DNA from: a virus
Strand: one strand, 5' to 3'
IMG/VR virus record: IMGVR_UViG_3300005590_000035
Span: 20,379-84,378 of that record
Length of the DNA stretch: 64,000 nt
The notes beneath the pieces are model-generated. The model made no database searches. It saw only the letters and a program-made list of their open reading frames with translations, and was not told where the DNA came from. The position numbers and the translations under genes are program-made. This document shows, one piece after another, positions 16,090 to 23,877 of the stretch (position 1 is its first letter; each line of letters opens with the position of its first letter).

Positions 16090-16242
16090 ATGTGCCACAA
16101 TCCGGACTGCGACTCAACTGATGTTGAACAGTATGAATGCACTAACCGTGCTACCTTAGAGTATAGGACAGAATGTAATGAGTGTGGCTATTATGAAGTT
16201 CACGCCAGTCTTAACTACCATTTGGAGTTCCCTTGCCTGTGA
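16090..16242 (+). CDS. small zinc-finger protein
   Basis: 50 residues. Cysteines at 2, 7, 29 and 32 plus Cys17 and Cys49; the CNECGYYEVHASLNYHL portion looks like half a ribbon followed by a helix. Leaderless-type start. Function unknown. Confidence 0.75.
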   Translation: MCHNPDCDSTDVEQYECTNRATLEYRTECNECGYYEVHASLNYHLEFPCL

Positions 16243-16277
16243 TATTGAAAAGAGGGGAGAAGTAGGGGTTTGAATAC

Positions 16278-16403
16278 ATGACTAATAAGATTTGGGAAGA
16301 TTGGGGAGAGATAGGGGAGGCCCTTTCTTGGGGTCGTAAGTTGGCATGGGGTTTGTTGTTTGCATTATTAGGAATAATTATCTTCTTTCCGATTATGGCT
16401 TAA
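16278..16403 (+). CDS. 41-residue tail-anchored peptide
   Basis: ATG 16278 follows a purine-rich GGGGAGAAGTAGGGG and the sequence TTGAATAC. Polar Trp-rich start (WEDWGEIGEALSWGRKLAW) then a membrane helix to the end (LLFALLGIIIFFPIMA). Function unknown; it may be an accessory membrane peptide. Confidence 0.65.
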   Translation: MTNKIWEDWGEIGEALSWGRKLAWGLLFALLGIIIFFPIMA

Positions 16404-16431
16404 CTCCCTAAATTGGCTGACGAGTGATACT

Positions 16432-16442
16432 TTAAGTAGTCG
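16432..16442 (+). promoter_or_regulatory. TATA-like box
   Basis: TTAAGTAGTCG, 29 bases before ATG 16461. Confidence 0.75.
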
Positions 16443-16460
16443 TGTCGCCAAGTTTCAAGT

Positions 16461-18530
16461 ATGACTGATGCTGACTATCGCCGACACATGGCAGAATACT
16501 TCCGCATGAAGGCCGAAGGTTCTTCATCACCGGATTACACACCGGAAGACAATGGCCCGACTGAATCCTATGAACCAGCCGTTGCTACTCCCTCCGAGAT
16601 TGAATGGGGAGCAGAAGGTCAATACGAACCTACTACTAACTATTCACTTGATGGTTATACACCTATTGATTCAGTAGTTGTTGAAGCACCAATGGGTCAT
16701 GGCGTTGCCTTTGACCTTGGAGCAGAAGGTCGTCCTTATCCGGACGCATCTGTTGGGGACATTTTTGAAGACCTACCCCGCCAAAACGCAGAAATTAGTG
16801 GAGTTAATTTCCAAGCAGAAGATAATCCAATTATTGAAGGAACCAAAATGGATTCCGATAAGATTTACATTGAGCCTCTTGAAGTTCAAGAAGGCCGTTC
16901 ACTACAAGGTTACACCGCTATGGACTCCGTTGTTGAACAAGCCCCATTGGGCTATGGAGTTCCACAATGGTATGGCCGTGCTGAAGGTTCCGCTGGCGAC
17001 CAAGTAGTTTCTTGGGAAGACGGTGCCGGAGTTTCCTCACCATCCTCTCCCCCATCTAACATTATGTGGGCGGAACAAAAGAATGCTCACAACGACAACA
17101 TAACGCAAATGGAATTAACCTATGAAGGCCATGCTATTATTGAGATGGATGAGTTAGAGTCAAACCATTTATTCGCAAAAGGTATGGTAAAAGATTGGTG
17201 GATTAAATATGGAACACTATACATAGAATTAGAGGATGGCACCGTAAAAGAAGAAAGTATTGATGTATCTATGGCCTTTGATACATTAGATACAAAACAT
17301 CCTACCGCTATTATGATAGAAGATAAAGAAGGCAATTGGCATAGGCACGAGGCAGAAGAAAGCAAAACTATGTATGCACAAGGCTATAATGACAAGATGG
17401 ATGAATCTATGGGTATGCGTCACCGTGGCTCTCACTCACAATCTATGAAGGACCGAAGAGATGAAGCCTCCGCAATGGATAAAGACCATTCAATGATGGG
17501 TCGTAAGTATGATGATGTTATGACTATGGACGCATCCGGTAAATACTATTCCGAACACCACAAAGGTCAAGGTTACAATGATGAATTAGATGAAAGTTTG
17601 GGAATGTCCCACAAAGAATCGGGAATGCACCAGTCTATGAAAGACCGAAGGGATGAATCTAAAGGAACTGAAAAGTTTGACAACTCTCGTGCATACTCTC
17701 GTGTGCAAGCAATGGACGCTGAAATGGATGGCGGAAAAGATTGGAACATGGGACTCACACAATACGCAGGTTCAGCAGGTGGCTCCGGTCAAGGAACTCC
17801 TGTAAATTATGGTGGTATCTCACTACCGGAAACTGCGGTTGCTTCACTTGTTGAAAACTCCGGCGATAATCCTTTGGACGCTTCCATTGGAACAGTTATG
17901 GGAACAATGGGTGCTGAAACATCACTAAAGAGTAAGAAGTCCAAGAACCCTTCCGCTCGTCAGCGTGGCCGTGCAGCAACTCAAGGAACAGATAATGACC
18001 CTTGTGCTAAATCCGACAGGGCTTGCCCGAAAGATAAGGCACTTTGGCAGAAGTCAAAGCAAAGGGCTTCCAAAGAATACCGAGTATGGCCTTCACCTCA
18101 CGCAAGCGCATACGCAGTTCAATTGTATAACCAAGCAGGTGGAAAGTGGAGTGGAGCAACTAAAGCCGCTCACAAAGGTGCTAAGAGTTCAAACCTTGGC
18201 AAGAATAGCCTTACTAACTATTACGATGGTAACTATCAAAGAGGAAACGACAAAGGAAAAGCCGTGGACTTCTCGGACCGCAAGGCTCATGTAACACATG
18301 GCGACTGTGGCCGTGCCTACACTAAAGATATGTCCCCAGCGGAGTTTAGAAAATCATTCCCACGATGCCTCCCTCAATCCGGAGCAGCAGGTATGTCCTC
18401 AAGAGGACAAACTAAGGAAACACTCAAGAAGAGAGCACGACTGAACAAAAACAAGTTCCGTGGTGGCCGTGGTGTCGCTGTTCCTGTGGACCGTAAAGCA
18501 GGTAGCAAGGCTAAGAAATCTAAGAAGTGA
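16461..18530 (+). CDS. repeat-rich putative structural protein with GAE motifs and a basic cysteine-containing C-terminal domain
   Basis: 689 residues. N-terminal third has two degenerate copies of GYTxxDSVVExAPxGxGV, each followed by a GAEG or RAEG motif (EWGAEG, DLGAEG, YGRAEG). The middle is acidic and probably beta-rich. Two copies of GYNDxxDESxGMxH...QSMKDRRDE follow (about 305-405). After TMGAETSLKSKK comes a Lys-rich region and a domain with CAKSDRACPKDKALW and EYRVWPSPHASAYAVQLYNQ, a pattern met in uncharacterised phage and large-virus proteins. The acidic front, cleavage-like motifs and basic DNA-binding-like rear suit a packaged or core virion protein (inference). Confidence 0.8.
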   Translation: MTDADYRRHMAEYFRMKAEGSSSPDYTPEDNGPTESYEPAVATPSEIEWGAEGQYEPTTNYSLDGYTPIDSVVVEAPMGHGVAFDLGAEGRPYPDASVGDIFEDLPRQNAEISGVNFQAEDNPIIEGTKMDSDKIYIEPLEVQEGRSLQGYTAMDSVVEQAPLGYGVPQWYGRAEGSAGDQVVSWEDGAGVSSPSSPPSNIMWAEQKNAHNDNITQMELTYEGHAIIEMDELESNHLFAKGMVKDWWIKYGTLYIELEDGTVKEESIDVSMAFDTLDTKHPTAIMIEDKEGNWHRHEAEESKTMYAQGYNDKMDESMGMRHRGSHSQSMKDRRDEASAMDKDHSMMGRKYDDVMTMDASGKYYSEHHKGQGYNDELDESLGMSHKESGMHQSMKDRRDESKGTEKFDNSRAYSRVQAMDAEMDGGKDWNMGLTQYAGSAGGSGQGTPVNYGGISLPETAVASLVENSGDNPLDASIGTVMGTMGAETSLKSKKSKNPSARQRGRAATQGTDNDPCAKSDRACPKDKALWQKSKQRASKEYRVWPSPHASAYAVQLYNQAGGKWSGATKAAHKGAKSSNLGKNSLTNYYDGNYQRGNDKGKAVDFSDRKAHVTHGDCGRAYTKDMSPAEFRKSFPRCLPQSGAAGMSSRGQTKETLKKRARLNKNKFRGGRGVAVPVDRKAGSKAKKSKK
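17371..17673 (+). repeat. two in-gene copies of a GYND...QSMKDRRDE repeat
   Basis: Encodes two imperfect copies, about 33 residues each, within the 16461 protein; the first spans about 17380-17470 and the second about 17566-17663. Confidence 0.7.
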
Positions 18531-18538
18531 AGGTAATC

Positions 18539-18548
18539 TTCATATAGG
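18539..18548 (+). promoter_or_regulatory. TATA-like box of the TATAGG type
   Basis: TTCATATAGG, 30 bases before ATG 18569. Confidence 0.65.
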
Positions 18549-18568
18549 AGGCCCACCTACCATTAGGT

Positions 18569-19336
18569 ATGACTGATACCGTAGTGGTTCAACCGTGGAC
18601 TCAATATCCCCCTGCACTTGCTAATGTTCGTATCTTGAACCAGTCCTCATTAGAATTGGATGGTGTTAAAACAGAACAAACTACTGTTATGTTACTGGAA
18701 CCTCTATGGGTATGGGGTCAAAAGATATATTCCGAAGATGAAGTCATTCTTTTGGAGAAGAGTTCTAAAGTTATCGTTGGTAGTGGAACAAGTGTTAGAA
18801 TACGCTTAGACAAAAATCCAAACTTAGTCTATGAAAAGTATGGTCCGAGGAAAGGTTATTTGAATCCTTGGCAAAGAACTGCCATTAGTCCAGCAGATGC
18901 TAAGAAATGGAATAAAGAATTACTCCGTAGTATGGTAATGGATGAGGAAGAATACGACCAGTTCCTAAATCCATTCATTATTAATCTTAGTGATGAAGTT
19001 TCGGATGCAATTAGTGATGCGGGGAGTAGTAGCAATTGGGAAGACATGACTGGCTCTATGATTGAAGATGATGCAAAAGACGAAGCCGAAGAGTTTATCC
19101 GTATGCTTACACTAAATCAACTTATTAGACTCAATCATTATTACAGCGGCTATACTGTTAATGATTACAAAGATTCACCCGATAAAGAGGCCATTCTTCA
19201 ATCCCAAATGGATAGTTTGTTAGAAACTATCTTTGCTGAAATCTATGCTTCCGATGATGACATTTATTCAGCCCGTGTTAGTTATGTGGAGGGTCTTGAA
19301 GACAGCAGATACGATAATTGGGAACCCAATTATTGA
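18569..19336 (+). CDS. acidic hypothetical protein
   Basis: 255 residues. N-terminal half looks like beta-strands (TVMLLEPLWVWGQKIYSEDEVILLEKSSKVIVGSG cut into hydrophobic strands), middle and C-terminus strongly acidic and helical (YVEGLEDSRYDNWEPNY end). No catalytic motif or membrane helix. Could be a virion or assembly component from its position after the repeat-rich protein; not recognised. Confidence 0.8.
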   Translation: MTDTVVVQPWTQYPPALANVRILNQSSLELDGVKTEQTTVMLLEPLWVWGQKIYSEDEVILLEKSSKVIVGSGTSVRIRLDKNPNLVYEKYGPRKGYLNPWQRTAISPADAKKWNKELLRSMVMDEEEYDQFLNPFIINLSDEVSDAISDAGSSSNWEDMTGSMIEDDAKDEAEEFIRMLTLNQLIRLNHYYSGYTVNDYKDSPDKEAILQSQMDSLLETIFAEIYASDDDIYSARVSYVEGLEDSRYDNWEPNY

Positions 19337-19367
19337 TATTCTAAGCGATTTTTGATATTCCGAATCT

Positions 19368-19447
19368 TTAAGTAGTTGCACTCACAATGAAAGTGTTAGA
19401 GGGAACAGCGGGTTCCCTATGAACGAAATACACGAATGTGAAAAGAT
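19368..19447 (+). promoter_or_regulatory. promoter and hairpin leader of the surface-protein gene
   Basis: TTAAGTAGT at 19368 would place transcription start near 19398, leaving a leader of about 50 bases before ATG 19448. Inside it, 19401-19417 can fold as GGGAAC paired with GTTCCC around a five-base loop. A short frame, ATG 19419 to a stop at 19473, overlaps the main start. Most neighbours have no leader at all, so a post-transcriptional control element is possible. Confidence 0.55.
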
Positions 19448-21133
19448 ATGGATAAAAATACTAATTCAAAACTAAAAAGAACGATAACTACAATTTTAAT
19501 GGCCTTTATGCTCGCTATGAGCGTAGGTGTTGCTGGCGTAAGTGCTGATGGGTCCGACCCATTAGACCCTTCCGATGGTGGCGCAGACTGGGACGGTGAT
19601 GGTTTAACCAACGCCGAAGAACAGCAACAAGGCACTAATATGAATAATGCCGATTCGGATGCAGACGGCTTACCCGATGGATGGGAAGTCGCTAATGGAC
19701 TCAACCCTCTTAGTGGTGGAGATGCTAATGCAGACCCCGATGGTGACGGTTTAACCAACGCACAAGAATATGCGGCTGGAACAAACCCAAATAATGCAGA
19801 TACAGACGGGGATGGTGTGGCCGATGGCCAAGATGCTTTCCCTAATGACCCTAATGATGGTTCATCATCGGACTCCGATGGTGACGGTATTCCCGATGCT
19901 TACGACCCCGATTTCCAAGACTCCGATGAGGGTAGCGGAAACGGTGGCACCGAAGGTGGCGGTGAAGGACAAGGAGAGGGCGAAGGCCAAGGTCAAGGCC
20001 AAGGTCAAGGACAGGGCCAAGGACAAGGACAAGGACAAGGACAAGGACAAGGCCAAGGCCAAGGACAGGGACAGGGACAGGGCCAAGGTCAAGGTCAGGG
20101 TCAAGGTCAGGGTCAGGGTCAGGGTCAAGGACAAGGACAAGGACAGGGACAGGGACAGGGACAAGGCCAACAACAAGGCCAAGGCCAACAACAAGGTCAA
20201 AACGGACAAGAAGGACAGAACTCCGGCCAACAAGGTCAAGCGGGCCAACAAGGACAACAAAGCGGTCAAAGTGATGAGCAAGGACAGCAAGGACAGCAAG
20301 GCCAAGACGGTGAACAAGGTCAGCAACAAGACAATGGCCAAGGTCAGCAACAAAACGGTGGCGAGCAGGGAGGTCAGCAGACCGAACAAGAAGGCACGGA
20401 CCAAAATGGCAACAACCAAAACGGACAAAATCAACAACAGCAAGGTCAAACACAGAACGGTCAGCAAGGCCAACAAGGTGACGCAACCGACCAACAACAA
20501 GGCCAGCAATTGGATAATCAAGACATTAACGGTGATAACGACAATGACGGTGATGGAATCCCCGATGACATAGACACCGATGATGATAACGATGGAATCC
20601 CCGACATGACTGATGATAGCCCAATGGACCACGATAATGACGGCATTGAAGATAATGACGACAATGATGATGACGGGGATGGCTTAGATGACCGAGAAGA
20701 AGTTACCGATGGTTGGGATAACACGAACATTTACGACCATGATAACGATGGTATAGAAGACCGATATGATTTTGACATTGACAACGATGGCATAGATAAC
20801 TGGAATGACTTGTATGAGAACGGAAGTGATGCTTCTCGGGACCACGACAATGACGGTATGAATGATGGCATAGACACCGATGACGATAACGACAACATCT
20901 TAGATGTGGACGAGTTCGGCGGTATGTGGAGTGAGTTCCGATACGACCACGACAATGACGGTATTTGGGATATGACAGACTTAGACGATGATAATGATGG
21001 TCTTTCCGACTGGTTTGAAATCAACGATGGTAACACAAACACCGGTCAATTTGACCATGATAATGACGGTTTATCCGACTATCTTGACGATGATGACGAT
21101 GGTGACGGTATCTTAGACACTCTTGAAAACTAA
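19448..21133 (+). CDS. secreted Ca-binding-repeat (thrombospondin type 3 / EF-loop-like) surface protein with a Gln-Gly tract
   Basis: 561 residues. Signal peptide (basic KLKR, then ILMAFMLAMSVGVAGVSA, cleavage likely after the last Ala). Then DxDGDGLTNAEE- and DxDGDGxxDxxD-type loops like thrombospondin type 3 repeats, a low-complexity Gly-Gln tract (about 175-255) grading into Gln/Asn-rich sequence to about 355, and a second block of DNDGDGIPDDIDTDDDND-type Ca-binding loops to the end. Expected to be exported, calcium-stiffened and extended, so a candidate receptor-binding fibre or coat protein. No membrane anchor or sortase signal. Extremely acidic, with Ca loops every 12-20 residues. Confidence 0.85.
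   Translation: MDKNTNSKLKRTITTILMAFMLAMSVGVAGVSADGSDPLDPSDGGADWDGDGLTNAEEQQQGTNMNNADSDADGLPDGWEVANGLNPLSGGDANADPDGDGLTNAQEYAAGTNPNNADTDGDGVADGQDAFPNDPNDGSSSDSDGDGIPDAYDPDFQDSDEGSGNGGTEGGGEGQGEGEGQGQGQGQGQGQGQGQGQGQGQGQGQGQGQGQGQGQGQGQGQGQGQGQGQGQGQGQGQGQGQQQGQGQQQGQNGQEGQNSGQQGQAGQQGQQSGQSDEQGQQGQQGQDGEQGQQQDNGQGQQQNGGEQGGQQTEQEGTDQNGNNQNGQNQQQQGQTQNGQQGQQGDATDQQQGQQLDNQDINGDNDNDGDGIPDDIDTDDDNDGIPDMTDDSPMDHDNDGIEDNDDNDDDGDGLDDREEVTDGWDNTNIYDHDNDGIEDRYDFDIDNDGIDNWNDLYENGSDASRDHDNDGMNDGIDTDDDNDNILDVDEFGGMWSEFRYDHDNDGIWDMTDLDDDNDGLSDWFEINDGNTNTGQFDHDNDGLSDYLDDDDDGDGILDTLEN
19966..20215 (+). repeat. in-gene hexamer repeat encoding Gln-Gly
   Basis: Tandem GGN-CAR hexamers (GGACAA, GGCCAA, GGTCAA, GGACAG, GGTCAG) encode the Gly-Gln tract of the surface protein. 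Mixed synonymous codons mean it is not a recent pure expansion, though runs of identical units occur. Long open frames on other frames here are by-products. Confidence 0.85.
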
Positions 21134-21152
21134 TATACCATTAAGGTGTAAC

Positions 21153-21164
21153 TTCAAGTAGTCG
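21153..21164 (+). promoter_or_regulatory. TATA-like box
   Basis: TTCAAGTAGTCG, about 31 bases before ATG 21185. Confidence 0.65.
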
Positions 21165-21184
21165 TAAGACATATACGATAGTAT

Positions 21185-21901
21185 ATGGCGAGCATTAAGG
21201 ACCAGTTTGCCCCGTTCTTAACGGCCGCAGGTATTGTATCACTAAAAAATGTTATCAAAGACCCGGAAAAATATACTTCCAATGGGAGAGCGATTGTAGC
21301 GGAACCCCTACATTGGGACCAAACTACTGTTGATTTAACTCGGCCCTACATGGTCTTGTTCAAAGACGATTCCGAAGATTGGAGTTTCTTTGAGGTTGCA
21401 TTCTTTACCGGAACGAATGATAGGTCAGTTGTGCGTAGTGATTTATTGGAGCGTAGTGATTTTAACGCTAATCTATGGGACACATTGAATGACCTTAATT
21501 CCGATAATAAATTGGATAAGCCTTGGCTAATCAAGGACCTCAAACAAGAATTGTTGAATCGTGACAGACAAGGTAGTGGTGCTACTGAATCTTCTTTAGG
21601 GGAGTTTGAGGAAGCCATGATTATTGGTTATGAAAAGGCATTTGAAGCAATGGAGTTTGAGCCATTTGCTAATTGGGGTGAAACAACACCACCTATCTTT
21701 GCAGTCCCTAATCCGTTGGAAGGTGCTATGGAAGAAGGATTCTTTACTGATGAATGGGTTGCAGCGAACCCTTGGATGGGAGAAGTAGCCAACATTTACA
21801 ATGATATGTTAGATAAGATGCCCGAGTCATCCCGTGGTGCCTTCATCAAGAATATGGAAGATAACATATCCGACAAAGAATGGGAAGCAATAGGAAAGTA
21901 A
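21185..21901 (+). CDS. hypothetical acidic protein
   Basis: 238 residues, soluble. Contains VDLTRPYMVLFKDDSEDWSFFEVAFF, a long polar middle and a helical C-terminus (SRGAFIKNMEDNISDKEWEAI). No family recognised. It precedes the palindrome-rich gap at 21902-22148. Confidence 0.8.
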   Translation: MASIKDQFAPFLTAAGIVSLKNVIKDPEKYTSNGRAIVAEPLHWDQTTVDLTRPYMVLFKDDSEDWSFFEVAFFTGTNDRSVVRSDLLERSDFNANLWDTLNDLNSDNKLDKPWLIKDLKQELLNRDRQGSGATESSLGEFEEAMIIGYEKAFEAMEFEPFANWGETTPPIFAVPNPLEGAMEEGFFTDEWVAANPWMGEVANIYNDMLDKMPESSRGAFIKNMEDNISDKEWEAIGK

Positions 21902-22148
21902 AAGTTTGGAGCAAAATTAGTGCTCAACTAAGATGACTCCTACTGCGTCCGTCTTGCTCAAAAAAAGATTCAAATCTCTAATTCCGAGATTCAAATCATT
22001 TTTGGGACAACATCGGCAGTATAGATAGACAAATGTTTGGTGAAAGTTTGGAGAGCATAGTAATGTCACATAAAGTGTTAAACATTTTATTTTCGGAAAG
22101 TTTTCCGAGATTCTCCGAAAGTTTTCAGATTTTTAGAATATCCACACT
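21902..22148 (+). promoter_or_regulatory. palindrome-rich non-coding region (candidate operator or origin)
   Basis: 247 bases with no convincing gene. AGATTCAAATCT (21966-21977) is a perfect palindrome, and GATTCAAATC recurs at 21988-21997, 21 bp on. TCGGAAAGTTTTCCGA (22093-22108) is a palindrome, and its core GAAAGTTTTC recurs at 22117-22126, again 21 bp on. The downstream gene lacks the usual box at -30. AT-rich overall. Confidence 0.6.
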
Positions 22149-22703
22149 ATGGAAGATGATACTATGTTAGGAAACTGGGAATTAGGAATTGGAAACACAC
22201 CATCACTATTTCGTGATGCTCAAAGTGATAAGGAAGATGCTAAGAGAGCATACTATGACCTCCACTCCAAAGAATTATCTAATCTATACAATATGTCCTT
22301 TTGGCGTAGTCGCATGACGGACCAGCACAAGGAGATGAGAAGCCATCCCAATCGTAGTTCCGACTGGATTCCTCAAGAAATACTCAAAGTTCGTGAGCAA
22401 AGGGAAAAAGACTGGCTCCAATTAACTTTAGAAGATTCCGAATGGGATGCTACTTACACGAGTTGGAGTTCTTGGGAGGATGGGGAGCGTTGTAGGTGCT
22501 GTAATGCTGCTCATGAAGAAACCCAGTTGAGAGTTAAGCAAGAATTAGATGGAAATGGTTGGATGTATAATGCTCGCTTATATTATGGCTGGTGTAACTT
22601 TTGCACAGATAAAATGGAAGCCAAGATTGCCTCAAGTATCAAGCAGATGGACTTTACCATAGATTTAAGCGCATTTTGCGAAGAGGCCGGAAAGATTAAA
22701 TAG
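22149..22703 (+). CDS. zinc-binding protein, function unknown
   Basis: 184 residues. Helical N-terminal half (AKRAYYDLHSKELSNLYNMSFWRSRM), then a zinc site from CRCC (about 117-120) and CNFC (about 155-158). Follows the palindrome-rich gap and lacks a standard box, so it may be controlled differently from its neighbours. Not recognised. Confidence 0.8.
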   Translation: MEDDTMLGNWELGIGNTPSLFRDAQSDKEDAKRAYYDLHSKELSNLYNMSFWRSRMTDQHKEMRSHPNRSSDWIPQEILKVREQREKDWLQLTLEDSEWDATYTSWSSWEDGERCRCCNAAHEETQLRVKQELDGNGWMYNARLYYGWCNFCTDKMEAKIASSIKQMDFTIDLSAFCEEAGKIK

Positions 22704-22732
22704 GAGGGCCTCACAAGTGGTCTTGAGCGAGT

Positions 22733-22984
22733 ATGAACGACCATCAAGATTCCGAACATTTTAGTTATACCCGTTCATGGGATGAAATAGAAGATATGTT
22801 GCGTGAGGCAGAACGCACTCTTAATTTTCATCAATTGAAACTTTTGGAGAACACACCACCCAAGGGGAGAAGCCCCAGCAAGGAGTGGACTTATCACGCT
22901 CGCAACTTCAAAGCCTTACAAGGCGTTGTCAAAACATTGCGGTGGACTCTTGGTGATAAAGATGTTCGCCATCCACTTGAATGA
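22733..22984 (+). CDS. small hypothetical protein
   Basis: 83 residues. Helical (WDEIEDMLREAERTLNFHQLKLLEN) with a basic SPSKEWTYHARNFKALQGVVKTLRW end. Starts 29 bases after the previous stop behind GGTCTTGAGCGAGT. Not recognised. Confidence 0.7.
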   Translation: MNDHQDSEHFSYTRSWDEIEDMLREAERTLNFHQLKLLENTPPKGRSPSKEWTYHARNFKALQGVVKTLRWTLGDKDVRHPLE

Positions 22985-23052
22985 GGGAAGGTCTTGAAGC
23001 CAAAGAGATATGGATTGGCGAAGTTACTACTTCGTATGACAGTTCGTTATAA
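22981..23052 (+). CDS. possible 23-residue overlapping gene
   Basis: ATG 22981 overlaps the previous TGA (ATGA junction) and the frame runs to TAA 23050. An alternative frame from TTG 22994 to 23122 also exists. No motif; translation uncertain. Confidence 0.3.
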   Translation: MREGLEAKEIWIGEVTTSYDSSL

Positions 23053-23079
23053 TTCATGGCGTGGTGAAGATGCGAACCC

Positions 23080-23088
23080 TCAAGTAGC
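23080..23088 (+). promoter_or_regulatory. TATA-like box
   Basis: TCAAGTAGC, 32 bases before ATG 23112. Confidence 0.5.
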
Positions 23089-23111
23089 AGAACATCTAAT
23101 GAATAAGGTGT

Positions 23112-23342
23112 ATGAAGTCTAAGTCCCCATTTGATAATGGCAAAAAAGAGCCGAGGGACCCAAAATCACTCCCCCTACCACCTACTGCACCTGCGGCTGA
23201 TAAACCTTCTTGGGTGGACTTGATTACGAAAAAAGATAGTAAGGCAGTTAAGAAGGCTATGGATAATGAGAAACTCATGAACGACCTTCATGATAAACTC
23301 ATGGGTGCTACTGGCCTTCATAGCAAGCCAAACAAGAAGTAG
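23112..23342 (+). CDS. small basic Pro/Lys-rich protein
   Basis: 76 residues. Basic, Pro-rich start (PRDPKSLPLPPTAPAADKP) then a charged helix (KKDSKAVKKAMDNEKLMNDLHDKLM). Possibly nucleic-acid-binding or an assembly factor. Not recognised. Confidence 0.7.
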   Translation: MKSKSPFDNGKKEPRDPKSLPLPPTAPAADKPSWVDLITKKDSKAVKKAMDNEKLMNDLHDKLMGATGLHSKPNKK

Positions 23343-23350
23343 TGCGAACC

Positions 23351-23360
23351 TTCAAGTATC
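23351..23360 (+). promoter_or_regulatory. TATA-like box
   Basis: TTCAAGTATC, 30 bases before ATG 23381; decides ATG 23381 over GTG 23342. Confidence 0.65.
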
Positions 23361-23380
23361 ACGAGGGAATACATAGTAGT

Positions 23381-23869
23381 ATGTCTATGCGCCGTCAAGG
23401 TTACGAATGGTTCGTAGCCGACCTCGGAAATCTCCCACCAAAAAGACTGGAAGATTTGGAAACTCCACAATCTGTATTCTTTTCCGGTATCGGGGATGCC
23501 ACCCTCAAAAATCGTCAAAGGACTTCTTCGGATGAGTTTTATGTTATTCATTATTTCGGTAGCACACCGGGTATTTATGGTTTGGGTGAGAACTGGGTTC
23601 CCGGCGGTTATGTGAACTTTAATCTTGGGACCTCAACTTATTTCAAGAACCCCGATGGTCTTCCCGGAGTTGGAGTTAGCGGAGATGCACAACCATACCC
23701 AATTACAATTTCCAATAGCCCAGTTTTCGTAGGGGCTTGGCATATTGAAATCCCACCGGACACCGATTGGGATTTTACCTATTTCCTTTCCAATGCAATT
23801 GTTGATACCACAGAAAAATACGAGGCCCCGGCTTACACATGGTCTATTAAGTTTGCATTAAATGGTTGA
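23381..23869 (+). CDS. beta-rich hypothetical protein, probable virion component
   Basis: 162 residues from ATG 23381. Many Gly/Pro/aromatic residues and short alternating strands (FYVIHYFGSTPGIYGLGENW, GGYVNFNLGT, YPITISNSPVFVGAWHIEI). Its TGA overlaps the TTG at 23866 of the next frame, so the two are coupled. Composition resembles tail or baseplate proteins; no family recognised. Confidence 0.75.
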   Translation: MSMRRQGYEWFVADLGNLPPKRLEDLETPQSVFFSGIGDATLKNRQRTSSDEFYVIHYFGSTPGIYGLGENWVPGGYVNFNLGTSTYFKNPDGLPGVGVSGDAQPYPITISNSPVFVGAWHIEIPPDTDWDFTYFLSNAIVDTTEKYEAPAYTWSIKFALNG

Positions 23870-23877
23870 GTGATATT

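Noticed and set aside
19770-20632. Long open frames on both strands across the Gln-Gly repeat
   Set aside because: The repetitive sequence keeps other frames open by chance; they encode low-complexity Lys/Asp or Leu/Val strings and have no start signal.
21966-21997. GATTCAAATC as a tRNA T-loop
   Set aside because: No 5-bp T-stem around either copy and no acceptor or anticodon arms nearby; palindromic binding sites explain it better.
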